From Planctomycetota bacterium (GTDB lineage Bacteria; Planctomycetota; J058; JAJDCP01): a stretch of DNA of 53,264 bases. A program made the translations under genes and the position numbers. Below the pieces are notes generated by a model. The model was given only the letters and a program-made list of their open reading frames with translations, made no database searches and was not told the DNA's origin. Numbering within the stretch: position 1 is the stretch's first letter; the number at the start of each line of letters is the position of its first letter. Positions 43,502 through 52,355 of this stretch are shown in pieces. The stretch is from contig JAJDCP010000189.1 of assembly GCA_029260765.1 (NCBI GenBank), forward strand, positions 1 to 53,264. Reading direction: 5' to 3'.

Positions 43502-45456
43502 CGGACCGTCGCCAATGCATCGCCCTCATGTTGCTGCTGCCTCTGATGGCGGGCGCTCTCTATTGGCGTACCCTCGACTTCCCCTTCCAGTACGACGACG
43601 AAGACAGCATCGGCCGGAACCCGACCCTGCAGGTGCAGGATTGGTCCTTCGAAACGCTGGAGACCATCTTCCGCTGGCGCGAACGCCCATTGACCAACCT
43701 GAGCCTGGCCTTGAGCCTGCAGCTGACTGGCAGCGAACCGAGCGCTTTCAGGATCGTGAACGTCGTCGCGCATGCCGCCAATGCCCTGTTGGTGTTCCTG
43801 CTCCTCCTCCAGCTGCTCGCCATTGCCCGCGCCCACGACCCCAAGCCCGACGACGGACTTCACGATGCGACGCTTGCCTGGATCGCTGCCCTGCTTTGGC
43901 TCGTGCATCCTCTGCACCCCCACGCGGTGACTTTCATCCACCAACGCGCTGTGGGTCTGTCTGCCCTATGCTGCCTGGCAGCCCTCAATCTGTATTTATG
44001 GGCGCGCGCGGCAAGCCAACGCTGGAAGCGAAACCTCGCTGTTGCCTGCGCGCTCGCTTTGTGGCTGCTCGGCTTGTTGTTCAAAGAGACCGGAATCTAC
44101 CTGCCGGCCATCGTGCTCGCGGTCGAGCTCCTGCTCTTTCGGCAGAGCCCCAAGGCCCTGCTTAAACGCTACTGGGGCAGGTTGATTCTCTGCCTGGGTA
44201 TGGTCTGCCTGGTCAGCGCGTATGGGGTCTACCAGTATTCGACAGAATGGATCGTCGACATGTACGAGCACGCAGGCTACGGGCCCTGGCAGCGCGTGTT
44301 GACCGAGCTGCGCGTGGTCGCTTTCTACATCAGCCTGGTGGTGTTTCCGCATCCTTCGCGGCTGAACCTCGAACATCACTTCTTGATCTCGGATACGCTC
44401 TTCGCCCCCCCCACGACGCTGTACGCGGGCATGTGCCTGTCCGCATTGTTTGCCGCCAGCCTGGCGGTCTGGCGGAAACGACCACTCTTGACCTTCTGCG
44501 GCATCTGGTTCTTCACTGGCTTGCTGCTCGAGAGCACGGTGCTTCCCCTCGAGATCGCCAACGAGTACCGGCTGTACCTCCCGTCTCTGGGCATTCTGTT
44601 CGCATGCCTGCTGCTCTATCGCCGCGCGTTTGCCGGCCGCATGAAGACCTGGATCTGGCTGCCTCCCTTGGCGCTGGCCCTGCTCCTGGCTTTTTGGTGT
44701 GACGCCCGCAACGACGTTTGGAGCAGCCCGATCACACTCTGGCGCGACACACACGCCAAGTCGCCGCTGAGACCGAGACCGCGCGAGAACCTGCTCGTCG
44801 AATTGCGCCGCGAGCTGGGCCGATTGCTCGAAAAGGGAAGTTACGGCGCAGCCGAGCCCTTGTTCGCAGAGCTCGCAGAGCTCGACCCAGCCCATCCGCA
44901 GCTTGTCGATTGGGCGCGCGTCATGCTGCAGCAGGGCCGCACAGAAGTAGCCTTCGTGCTCATCACGCGCATCCTGAATGTCCACCCGCAGATCGCCGAG
45001 GCTTGGGAGCTGCGGGGGCGACTGCTGGCGCTACGGGGTGAAGAACCCGGAGCGATCACAGCCTTCCAACGGTCGATTGAGCTCGACGAGAACCGGGAAG
45101 GACCTGTGCTGGCGCTGGGTGCCCTGCACCAGAGACGCGGCGAGCTCGACCTGGCGATCGAGGTCTACAGCGCATTCCTGGGCCTTAGTCCGCGGGGTCC
45201 GCTGGTCCATGTCGAGATGGCCATCGCCGAGATCCAGACAGGCCAGATCAACGGAGGCGTCGGGCGGCTCCATTGGGTCATCGAGGAACATCCCGACTGC
45301 GTGGGAGCCCACGACGCCCTGGGAATCTACTTCTTCCAGATTGCCCAATTCCGCCAGGCCTTGAAGCACTTCGAGGCAGCCCTGCGCTTGCAGCCGGACA
45401 GCCCAGACTTCCAGAACAAGGTGACCGTCTGCCGAGGCCGCCTACCCCCAGGTTGA
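43498..45456 (+). CDS. TMTC-like membrane glycosyltransferase with C-terminal TPRs
   Basis: 652 residues. The first 430 form a multi-pass GT-C-type membrane domain: the luminal Y-D-D-E-D-S-I acidic loop after the first helix, then about ten helices, including LWLVHPLHPHAVTFIHQR, typical of TMTC/ArnT-like O-mannosyltransferase relatives. The last 200 are periplasmic TPRs (AEAWELRGRLLALRGEEPGA, REGPVLALGALHQRRGELDL, HFEAALRLQPDSPDF). In the family these use polyprenyl-linked sugars to glycosylate exported proteins. I chose the TTG at 43498, which overlaps the amrS stop (TTGA); an ATG at 43528 is the alternative. The overlap suggests one transcript with amrS, though no functional link is known. 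Confidence 0.83.
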   Translation: MTDRRQCIALMLLLPLMAGALYWRTLDFPFQYDDEDSIGRNPTLQVQDWSFETLETIFRWRERPLTNLSLALSLQLTGSEPSAFRIVNVVAHAANALLVFLLLLQLLAIARAHDPKPDDGLHDATLAWIAALLWLVHPLHPHAVTFIHQRAVGLSALCCLAALNLYLWARAASQRWKRNLAVACALALWLLGLLFKETGIYLPAIVLAVELLLFRQSPKALLKRYWGRLILCLGMVCLVSAYGVYQYSTEWIVDMYEHAGYGPWQRVLTELRVVAFYISLVVFPHPSRLNLEHHFLISDTLFAPPTTLYAGMCLSALFAASLAVWRKRPLLTFCGIWFFTGLLLESTVLPLEIANEYRLYLPSLGILFACLLLYRRAFAGRMKTWIWLPPLALALLLAFWCDARNDVWSSPITLWRDTHAKSPLRPRPRENLLVELRRELGRLLEKGSYGAAEPLFAELAELDPAHPQLVDWARVMLQQGRTEVAFVLITRILNVHPQIAEAWELRGRLLALRGEEPGAITAFQRSIELDENREGPVLALGALHQRRGELDLAIEVYSAFLGLSPRGPLVHVEMAIAEIQTGQINGGVGRLHWVIEEHPDCVGAHDALGIYFFQIAQFRQALKHFEAALRLQPDSPDFQNKVTVCRGRLPPG

Positions 45457-45511
45457 TTCCCCCTGGCATGCCTGCTACTCTCGCAGCGGAAGCGGATTGC
45501 CGGAGGACCCG

Positions 45512-46426
45512 ATGAGCGCGAAGGTCGTGCTGAAGACTGAGGGTCTCACCCGGATCTACGGATCCACGCCGGCGGTGGACAACCTCAACCTCGAAGTCCG
45601 CGAGGGCGACATCTACGGGCTGCTGGGCCTGCCCGGCGCCGGCAAGACCACCTGTCTACAGCTGATGCTGGGGCTCGTGCGGCCGACCTCGGGCAGCGTC
45701 AGCTTCTTCGGTCGCAACTTCCAGGACAATCCGCTCGACACGCTCTCCAAAGTCGGTGCGATGGTCGGGGCGCCCGCCTTCTACCCATTCCTTTCAGCGC
45801 GCGAGAACTTGAAGTTGCTGGCACGCCTCCGCGGCGTGGGTCGCGAGCGCCTGCAGCGTGTATTGGAATGGGCGGACCTCGACGAGCGAGCCGGCGAGAA
45901 GGTCGCCACCTACTCCCCGCGTTTGCTCCAGAAACTCGGCATCGCTGCCGCCCTGGTAGGAAACCCCCTGCTGGCGCTGCTCGACGAGCCAACGGCCGGC
46001 CTGGACCCGCAGGGCGTCGACGAGATGCGAGGCCTGATCCGGCGCCTGGCGGCGGGTCACGGCGTGACCTTTCTGGTCACCAGCAGCAATCTCGCGGACA
46101 TCGAGGCGCTCTGCAACCGGGTCGGCATCATCCACTGCGGACGGTTGTGGGTCGAAGGCGACACCAAGGACGTGCTCGAAACGGACCGCGTCCGCCTGCA
46201 TGTCAAGGTCGATCGAGCCGACTCGGCCTTGAACCTGCTCGAAGAGGAGAATATCGTCGAGGATCCGGTGGTACGCGAGACCGACGGCTTCCGGGTCCAG
46301 GTGAAGAAGGACCGCATCAATGAGGTCGCCCGTTTGCTCGTCTCATCGGGCTACCGAGTCCACGGCCTGGTGCCGCGGCGCCCCACGCTGGAGGAATACT
46401 TCATGCACACGTTGCCAATCATATGA
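45512..46426 (+). CDS. ABC-2-type transporter ATPase with non-canonical signature and H-loop
   Basis: A 304-residue ABC ATPase of the NatA/CcmA type. Walker A is GLPGAGKTT (39-47, where GPNGAGKTT is usual), with LLDEPTAGLD as Walker B and the catalytic Glu in place. The signature region reads TYSPRLLQKLGIA where YSGGMKQRLGIA is expected, so the Ser-Gly-Gly is lost. The switch region reads LVTSSNLADIE where LISSHILSEIE is expected, so His is replaced by Ser. A C-terminal domain of about 80 residues follows. The ATG has GGAGG 6 bases upstream. Its stop overlaps the permease start (ATGA), and the pair forms a transporter, possibly with reduced or regulatory ATPase activity. Confidence 0.9.
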   Translation: MSAKVVLKTEGLTRIYGSTPAVDNLNLEVREGDIYGLLGLPGAGKTTCLQLMLGLVRPTSGSVSFFGRNFQDNPLDTLSKVGAMVGAPAFYPFLSARENLKLLARLRGVGRERLQRVLEWADLDERAGEKVATYSPRLLQKLGIAAALVGNPLLALLDEPTAGLDPQGVDEMRGLIRRLAAGHGVTFLVTSSNLADIEALCNRVGIIHCGRLWVEGDTKDVLETDRVRLHVKVDRADSALNLLEEENIVEDPVVRETDGFRVQVKKDRINEVARLLVSSGYRVHGLVPRRPTLEEYFMHTLPII

Positions 46427-47259
46427 ACTCGATGCGACGCGTGGGACGTCTGTTCCGATTCGAGTGGAGCAAGTGGCGCCGCCACCCCTTCCCCTGGTTC
46501 TGCGGCCTGGGCTGTGTCGGAGTCGTGGTGCTGCTGGGCATCGCCCAGAAGATCGTCGGAGAGGGAAACGGCTTCGAATGCTACCGGAACTGTTTCAAGT
46601 ACGGTGTCTACACCGGAGCTGTCTTCCTGTTGGTCTTCGCGAGCACCCAGATCTCTGGTGAGCGCCAACTGCGCACGCTGAACACCTTTCTGGTCCATCC
46701 CTTCAAGCGTGTTGAGTTCGTCTATGCCAAGATCGTCGTGGTCGCCGTTTTCGCGACTCTGACTCTGGCCCTCGTCTGCGCGAGCAGTCTGCTGGTCAGC
46801 CAGCAGTTGTTCCGCCTTGTCGACGTGAAGTACCACAGCGCACCGGTGTTGTCGAGCATCGACGGGTATCGGGAGATCTGGAGCACTGTGCTCTACATCT
46901 GGCCCCCTTTCGTGGCCATCGCGGTCAGCGGCGTCTTGTTTTCAACCTTCTTCGACAGCAACCGCGTCGCGCTTGGCACCGCCCTGAGCACCCATGCTGT
47001 GATGGCCGCCGTAGCCGTCGTGGCACGTGAACACAAGGCCTTCGGGGGCTGGTTGCTGTTTTCCTGGATCGACCTGAGCCTGGTACGGATGGAGGAGTTC
47101 TTCCGACGCGGACGCTCCGGTCTTCCCGAGCTGTTCGACCCCGGGGTGTCGCGCGTCGCGATCGAGCTCGACTCGCTCCTGTTGACCTGCGCCATCTACA
47201 TCATCCTCGCCACCTGGCTCGCCTCGCTGATCTTTCGCCGGCGCGACGTCAATATCTAA
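46423..47259 (+). CDS. ABC-2-type transporter permease
   Basis: A 278-residue inner-membrane protein with about six helices. The first follows FRFEWSKWRRHPFPWF, a typical ABC-2 amphipathic entry. The others are GVYTGAVFLLVFAS, IVVVAVFATLTLALVCASS, IWPPFVAIAVSGVLFSTFF, ALSTHAVMAAVAVVA, and the last near LLTCAIYIILATWLASLIF ending RRRDVNI. The conserved sequence FASTQISGERQLRTLNTFL matches the coupling region of ABC-2 permeases involved in drug, copper or export functions. The gene overlaps the ATPase by 4 bp. Two Cys (ECYRNC) sit in the first outer loop. The substrate is unknown; the following gene suggests an envelope role. Confidence 0.85.
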   Translation: MNSMRRVGRLFRFEWSKWRRHPFPWFCGLGCVGVVVLLGIAQKIVGEGNGFECYRNCFKYGVYTGAVFLLVFASTQISGERQLRTLNTFLVHPFKRVEFVYAKIVVVAVFATLTLALVCASSLLVSQQLFRLVDVKYHSAPVLSSIDGYREIWSTVLYIWPPFVAIAVSGVLFSTFFDSNRVALGTALSTHAVMAAVAVVAREHKAFGGWLLFSWIDLSLVRMEEFFRRGRSGLPELFDPGVSRVAIELDSLLLTCAIYIILATWLASLIFRRRDVNI

Positions 47260-47298
47260 CCGCGGGGTGCTGCCATCAGCTTCAGCCACCCTCTGCTG

Positions 47299-49686
47299 TT
47301 GATCCCGGCCTTCTTGCTGGCGCTGTTCGGGGCGGCGACTGCTCTCTACGGGGCTCGCCGTGTGGGCTCGAGGAGCCACCCGAGCTGGGCCATGCTGTCC
47401 CGCGCAGGCGTGTGTCTCGGGCTCGGCATCGCGCTCGCGGGGCCGGGGTGGAAGCAGGGAACGGCCGAGCGGCGGCGCCTGTTCGTGCTCGATGCCTCCA
47501 GCTCGTTCCGTGAGCGGCGTCCGGCATTGCGGCGCGCGTTGCCCGACTTGCTTGAAGGAGTCGACCGCTGGAGCCTGCTCAGCTTTGCGCACCGCCCAAG
47601 CGTCGAGCTGGACTGGGACGACTACGGACCCGGGGCCTGGCCGCTGCTGTTCCAGCCTCCGGGAGGGGATGGCAGTCGGCTGCTTCCCGCCTTGCGCCAA
47701 GCCCGCAGCATGCTCGAAGAAGGCGGCGACGTGGTGCTGGCGACCGACTCCCAGGCGATCTCGTCTGAAGTGCTTCAAGAAGCCTCCGCCCTCGCTGCGG
47801 CGGGCCATCCCGTCCACCTCTTCTGCCCGCAGCTCACCGACCCGCAGGCTGCCATCATCGGCCTGCGAGCGCCAGAGCTGTTGGCCTCTGGGGAGGTCTT
47901 CGCGCTCGAAGCCTCGCTGGCTGCACGCCATGGCGACGACCTGTGGCTCGAGCTCTTGAGCGCCGGCCAGGCTGTCGCCAACGAGACCGTCCACGTCAGC
48001 GCGTCCGGGTGGGCCGTGACCCGCTTTGAGCTGCAGGCGCCTTCGTTGGGGCCTGCGCTGTACCGTCTCATCCTGCGTGGCCGCGGCGGACGCCTCGATG
48101 CGGCGGACCTCGCGGTCGCCATCGACCCTGGCGAGCAGGTGCTATGGGTGGGGGACGGGGCTCTGCCGCTCTCGATGCCCGTGTTGCACCTGAGGCCACA
48201 ACAGATCCGTTCGGGTGAGGTCGGATGGGCTGCCGCCCCCTGGGTGGTGCTCGACGATGTAGCCGCGGCCCAGGTGGGCGACGCAGCCTTACAGACGCTC
48301 GCGGACGCGGTGCGCGGCGGCAGCGGGCTGGTCGTATTGGGCGGTGAGCAGAGCTTTGGAGGGGAGGGCCTGGTCGGCAGTCCTCTGGAGCAGCTGCTCC
48401 CCATGCACCTGAGCCCGGGCCCCGAGGACGGACCGCGGAGCGCGGTGGTCTTTCTGGTCGACACCAGCGCGAGCATGGGTTTCGAGGAAAAACTGCTGCG
48501 CGTCCGCGACGCACTGTTTCCGCTGCGGATTCTCACCGACCAGGACCGCATGGCCCTGCTGCTGTTCGACGAGAGCTATCGCGAGCTGCTGCCGCTCGCG
48601 GTGCCGCCCAGCGTACCGCCCCAGCTCGGTGAAGCCCGGGGTCGCACGCACGTCTTCCCGGCTCTGTTCCGCGCTTTCTCGATGCTGGAAGGGTCTCCTG
48701 CCCAGGTACGCCACATCGTAACCTTGACCGACGGCCGCACGCGTTGTGAGCCCGCCGATACTCTCGAGCTCAAGGCCTGGCGGGCGCGCCTGCCAGAAAT
48801 CAGCGCCTCCTTCGTCAGCGTCGGAGCGCACACCCAGACCGGCCTGCTACGGCGCCTGGCGCAGCTTGCTGGCGGCCGCTTTCAGCAACTGCAGGATGTC
48901 GAAGAAGACCTGCGTCTGGCCCTCGAAGAGGAGACGCGCAGGGTGCTCAGCGCGGGCATTCAACGTGGCACCTTCCCGGTTGCCGACAACGCTCCCTGGG
49001 TGCCTGGGCCCTGGCCAGCGATCGCAGCATACGCACGCACGCGCCTCCGCCAGGGTGCCCACCTGGGCCTCAGCGTGGCGGGCGATCCTCTGTTGGCGGT
49101 CGCGGACGCAGGCCGGGGACGCGTGTGCATGTTCGCGTCAGGCCTGGCGGAGGAATGGGCACCCGGTTACCACGCAGGCGCGGCCGGCCCACGCTTGGTG
49201 GAGGCGAGCCTGGAGGCCGTGCGTCCCCGGCCGGGCAGCGGCGGATGGCGTTTCCTGGCGCGCCGCGGTGCTGGGGGAGCACGGCTTGAAGCGAGGCAAC
49301 TCGAACCGGTCCCCGGCGTAGCTGAGCGCCTCAGTGTCAGCTGGGAGGGCGGGGGAGCCGCTTGCGAGCCCGTCGGGTTGGGGCACTACCAGCTCGAGCT
49401 GCCTGAGTTGCCCGAAAAGATACAGGTCGTCGAGTGGCATGACGCGCAGGGCCGCCGGCTCGGAATCTCTCCAATGCGCGAAGATTGGCCCCGCGAGCGC
49501 GCAGCTGCCTGGACGAACGATCCCTCGCTGCTCACTTCGCTGGCTGAGCACGGCGGAGGCGTCCTGATCGACACAACTCCCCCGCCGAGGCCGCCAAACA
49601 GTGAGCGTTCGTCCGATGCGAGCTCGCTGTTCGTGTTGATCGGCCTGGGATGTTGGCTCCTCGATCTAGGCCGACGCGGCGCGTGA
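47299..49686 (+). CDS. Membrane-anchored von Willebrand factor A protein
   Basis: About 795 residues. Two N-terminal helices (LIPAFLLALFGAATALYGAR; AMLSRAGVCLGLGIALAGP) are followed by a degenerate VWA-like segment (RRLFVLDASSSFRERRP). A central alpha/beta region has a GATase-like VVLGGEQSFGGEG turn. A full VWA domain follows, with the MIDAS D-x-S-x-S in FLVDTSASMGFEEKL and TLTDGRTR, and a C-terminal helix (SSLFVLIGLGCWLLDLG) closes it. It resembles the large BatA-like exported proteins of planctomycete- and Bacteroidota-type genomes. The start is unclear: TTG at 47299 has no ribosome site. An ATC at 47275 (giving xSFSHPLLLIPAF, matching the usual MSF-HP start) has GGGG about 8 bases upstream. 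It is 39 bp after the permease, so in that operon. Confidence 0.82.
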   Translation: MIPAFLLALFGAATALYGARRVGSRSHPSWAMLSRAGVCLGLGIALAGPGWKQGTAERRRLFVLDASSSFRERRPALRRALPDLLEGVDRWSLLSFAHRPSVELDWDDYGPGAWPLLFQPPGGDGSRLLPALRQARSMLEEGGDVVLATDSQAISSEVLQEASALAAAGHPVHLFCPQLTDPQAAIIGLRAPELLASGEVFALEASLAARHGDDLWLELLSAGQAVANETVHVSASGWAVTRFELQAPSLGPALYRLILRGRGGRLDAADLAVAIDPGEQVLWVGDGALPLSMPVLHLRPQQIRSGEVGWAAAPWVVLDDVAAAQVGDAALQTLADAVRGGSGLVVLGGEQSFGGEGLVGSPLEQLLPMHLSPGPEDGPRSAVVFLVDTSASMGFEEKLLRVRDALFPLRILTDQDRMALLLFDESYRELLPLAVPPSVPPQLGEARGRTHVFPALFRAFSMLEGSPAQVRHIVTLTDGRTRCEPADTLELKAWRARLPEISASFVSVGAHTQTGLLRRLAQLAGGRFQQLQDVEEDLRLALEEETRRVLSAGIQRGTFPVADNAPWVPGPWPAIAAYARTRLRQGAHLGLSVAGDPLLAVADAGRGRVCMFASGLAEEWAPGYHAGAAGPRLVEASLEAVRPRPGSGGWRFLARRGAGGARLEARQLEPVPGVAERLSVSWEGGGAACEPVGLGHYQLELPELPEKIQVVEWHDAQGRRLGISPMREDWPRERAAAWTNDPSLLTSLAEHGGGVLIDTTPPPRPPNSERSSDASSLFVLIGLGCWLLDLGRRGA

Positions 49687-49691
49687 TCGGC

Positions 49692-49719
49692 TTGCATCCC
49701 GATGCGTGGTTTCTACAAT
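49692..49719 (+). promoter_or_regulatory. Candidate sigma-70-type promoter for the response regulator
   Basis: TTGCAT and TACAAT with a 16-bp spacer, just after the VWA gene stop. The leader to the ATG at 49790 is about 63 bases. Confidence 0.4.
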
Positions 49720-49789
49720 AAGGGCATGCGGGCCATCCGTTGCTGCTGCAGAGCGCGTCCTGGAAACCCCCTGCCAAGTTGGAGCGTGC

Positions 49790-51160
49790 ATGGCCGAGGT
49801 TGAGCTGAATGACACGATCGTGCTGATCGTCGACCCCGACCCCGACGAGGCCCAGGCGATGGCCGACAGCCTCACGCGCGGCGGCTACCAATGCGAGATC
49901 GCGGCCACTGGTGAAGAGGCGCTGTCGCTGCTCGAGAGCGCGGACGTCGTCGTGACCACCGACCTGAACGAGCCCGTTGACGGGCATGCCATCCTGGCCG
50001 CGGCTCGGGCGCTGACCCCTCGTGTGCCAAGCATCTTCCTGGCCCAGAGCCGATCGGTCACAGGAGCCGTGCAGGCGATGGAACGCGGCGCGATGATGTA
50101 CCTGACCAAGCCGGTGCATCCTGCAGAGCTGCGTGCGGTCGTGGCGCGCGCGAGCGAGCGCTTTTTGCTCGAGCTCGAGAACCTGCAGCTGCACCGCGAG
50201 CTCGACAACCGTTTCAGGAAGCAAGGGATCATCGGCAACAGCTCCGCGATACAAAGGGTGATGGACATCGTCTCCCAGGCCGCAAGCACCAAGGCGACCG
50301 TACTGATCGAGGGGGAGACGGGCACCGGCAAGGAGTTGATCGCCAAGTGCCTGCACCACATGAGTCCGCGGCACAACAAACCCTTCGTCGCGCTGAACTG
50401 CTCCGCCTTCACCGAGACGTTGCTGGAGTCAGAGCTATTTGGCCACGAAAAGGGTGCCTTCACCAATGCGATGGCGATCCGCAAGGGCCACTTCGAGTAT
50501 GCGAACCACGGCACCATCTTCCTCGACGAGGTCGGGGATATGTCCCTGAAAACACAGGCAAAGCTGTTGCGGGTGCTTCAGGAGCGCGAGTTCGTCCGAG
50601 TAGGCGGCAACGCAACCCACAAAGTCGATGTGCGCGTGATCAGCGCAACGAACAAGAACCTGCAAGAGGAGGTGGAGCAAGGCAACTTCCGCAGCGACCT
50701 GTACTACCGCCTCAAGGTCATCACGGTACGCCTGCCTCCGTTGCGCGAGCGGCGCGGCGACATCCCCTTGTTGGTCGACGCCTTCGTGCGCGAGTTCTGT
50801 GAGCTGCACGGCAAAGAAGTCAGCCAGGTCACCCCGGTCGTGCGCCGCATTCTGGGCAATCATGCCTGGCCGGGCAACGTCCGTCAGCTCAAGAACTGCA
50901 TCGAGCGCATGGTTGTAATCGACAATGACGGAGTGCTCGACGAAGACGACATCGATGAGGAGATCTTCGAGCGTGAGGCCTTACCGAGCGCGTTCGAGAC
51001 CGGCCAGGAGCTGGCCACCATCAACCTGCGAGACCTCGAGCGCGAAGCGATCATGCAAGCTCTCAAGGCCGCCGAAGGCAACCGCGAAGAGGCCGCAAAA
51101 CTTCTGGGGATCGGCGTCCGCACGCTGTACCGCAAGATCAACCTCTACGAAATGCGCTGA
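49790..51160 (+). CDS. NtrC-type sigma-54-dependent response regulator
   Basis: 456 residues. The receiver domain (about 10-125) has phosphoacceptor D58 in VVTTDLNEP and K107 in YLTKPVHP. The AAA+ sigma-54 activator domain (about 145-375) has Walker A GETGTGKE, Walker B GTIFLDEVGDM, the R-finger region LYYRLKVITVRLPPLRERRGDI and AWPGNVRQLKNCIERM. A Fis-type HTH closes it (EEAAKLLGIGVRTLYRKINL). The sigma-54 contact loop is G222-A-F-T-N-A227 instead of GAFTGA. The family activates sigma-54 promoters after phosphorylation by a histidine kinase; none is adjacent. The ATG follows GGAG by about 6 bases. The next gene begins 1 base after its stop. Confidence 0.93.
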   Translation: MAEVELNDTIVLIVDPDPDEAQAMADSLTRGGYQCEIAATGEEALSLLESADVVVTTDLNEPVDGHAILAAARALTPRVPSIFLAQSRSVTGAVQAMERGAMMYLTKPVHPAELRAVVARASERFLLELENLQLHRELDNRFRKQGIIGNSSAIQRVMDIVSQAASTKATVLIEGETGTGKELIAKCLHHMSPRHNKPFVALNCSAFTETLLESELFGHEKGAFTNAMAIRKGHFEYANHGTIFLDEVGDMSLKTQAKLLRVLQEREFVRVGGNATHKVDVRVISATNKNLQEEVEQGNFRSDLYYRLKVITVRLPPLRERRGDIPLLVDAFVREFCELHGKEVSQVTPVVRRILGNHAWPGNVRQLKNCIERMVVIDNDGVLDEDDIDEEIFEREALPSAFETGQELATINLRDLEREAIMQALKAAEGNREEAAKLLGIGVRTLYRKINLYEMR

Positions 51161-52267
51161 GTGCATCTGATGCGCCACACCCTGATCGTCACCTTGATGC
51201 TGTCGGCCGCGCTGGCCGGAATCCTGAACGGCGTCAGGACCTATCTGAAAAAGAAGCTCTACGCCGAAGCCCTCGCGGCTGCACAGGCGCAACAGCCCAA
51301 CGCTGACGAGGTCTTGATCCCGAGTTTCGAGCCCATCGAAGAGGCTCTGCCGCCTCTGCCCGTGGTCGGCGGTCCCGAGGAGCCCGACAACAGTCCCTGG
51401 ACCATCTTGCGCGAAGCGCGCCGTCTGTTGGCCGAGGGCGAGCTGCAGCGGGCAGAGTCAACATTGGTCGCTTCGGGTCCGGTGCCCGAGTTCAGCCGTG
51501 ACCTGGCAAAACTCCGACTCTTTCAGCGCCTCACCGACGATGTCCAGGCTCACGAGTTCTGGGATGGAGCTGGACTGGTGCGGCTGCAGCTCGCTGATGG
51601 ACGCCGGCTCGACGTGCGGCGCCTCCGCGACCTCGAAGGCGGTGGTCTGGTGCGGCTGGGAAATGGCTCACAGATGTTCGTTGCCAGCGAGGATGTGGTC
51701 TCAGAGACACCGGTCGCGGCCGAGCTCTACCGCGCCGAGCTGGCCCTCCGCTTTGAGGCTCTGCTGGCGGAAGCGCAGGGAAGCCTCACGCAGTACCGTG
51801 TGGCCCGCTTCGCGGCCGAGCATCGTCTGCGCCCGCAGATGGTGGTGGCCCTGGAGACGGCCCTGGGCAAAGGCGAGGCTCTGGTCCTGTTCGAGGTCAA
51901 CCGCGATGTCAGCCTGCGGGACCTATGGTGCGAGGCCTACAATGTCCGGCTGGTGGTGGAAAAACTGCCGCCCCCCGAGCCCGTAGTCTCCTCCGAAGGG
52001 CCCCGGCCTGCAGCTGCCAGCGAATGGGACTCGACAGAGGCCTTCAGACTCTACCGCTTGGGGCTCGAGCAATACCGCAACGCCTACAAACAGAGTCAAG
52101 GCCGCGACCTGAAGGAAGCCGAAGCCACGCTCCGTAAGGCGAAGCGCATGGCCAACGCCCGGCTCGACGTAAACGAAGAGGATGTAGAGGCCATTCAGCT
52201 CGCCTCACAGATCAATGAGCTGCTGCTGGACATCCTCAAGTTGAGCGAGCTCTCAGACGACGACTGA
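51161..52267 (+). CDS. Membrane-anchored protein of unknown function
   Basis: About 368 residues. An N-terminal hydrophobic segment (LIVTLMLSAALAGILNGV) is a signal anchor, followed by a basic patch, a Pro/Glu linker and a helical region (WTILREARRLLAEGELQRAESTL) of TPR-like character. A beta-rich part (LVRLQLADGRRLDVRRLRDL) and a C-terminal helical bundle (FRLYRLGLEQYRNAYKQSQG, KEAEATLRKAKRMANARLD) complete it. It has an acidic tail. The start is GTG immediately after the regulator stop, with an ATG at codon 4 as the alternative; neither has a clear ribosome site, so translational coupling is likely. I recognise no family; it could be a partner or target of the regulator. Confidence 0.72.
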   Translation: MHLMRHTLIVTLMLSAALAGILNGVRTYLKKKLYAEALAAAQAQQPNADEVLIPSFEPIEEALPPLPVVGGPEEPDNSPWTILREARRLLAEGELQRAESTLVASGPVPEFSRDLAKLRLFQRLTDDVQAHEFWDGAGLVRLQLADGRRLDVRRLRDLEGGGLVRLGNGSQMFVASEDVVSETPVAAELYRAELALRFEALLAEAQGSLTQYRVARFAAEHRLRPQMVVALETALGKGEALVLFEVNRDVSLRDLWCEAYNVRLVVEKLPPPEPVVSSEGPRPAAASEWDSTEAFRLYRLGLEQYRNAYKQSQGRDLKEAEATLRKAKRMANARLDVNEEDVEAIQLASQINELLLDILKLSELSDDD

Positions 52268-52278
52268 GGTCGGTCACC

Positions 52279-52307
52279 TTGAAGCCCCACCGCTGCGCAG
52301 CTATACT
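52279..52307 (+). promoter_or_regulatory. Sigma-70-type promoter for the last gene
   Basis: TTGAAG and TATACT with a 17-bp spacer. The leader to the GTG at 52356 is about 42 bases. Confidence 0.6.
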
Positions 52308-52355
52308 CCCTGCGTTGGAACAAGAAAGCTCTGCTGCGCATGCGGCGGGGTCCCT

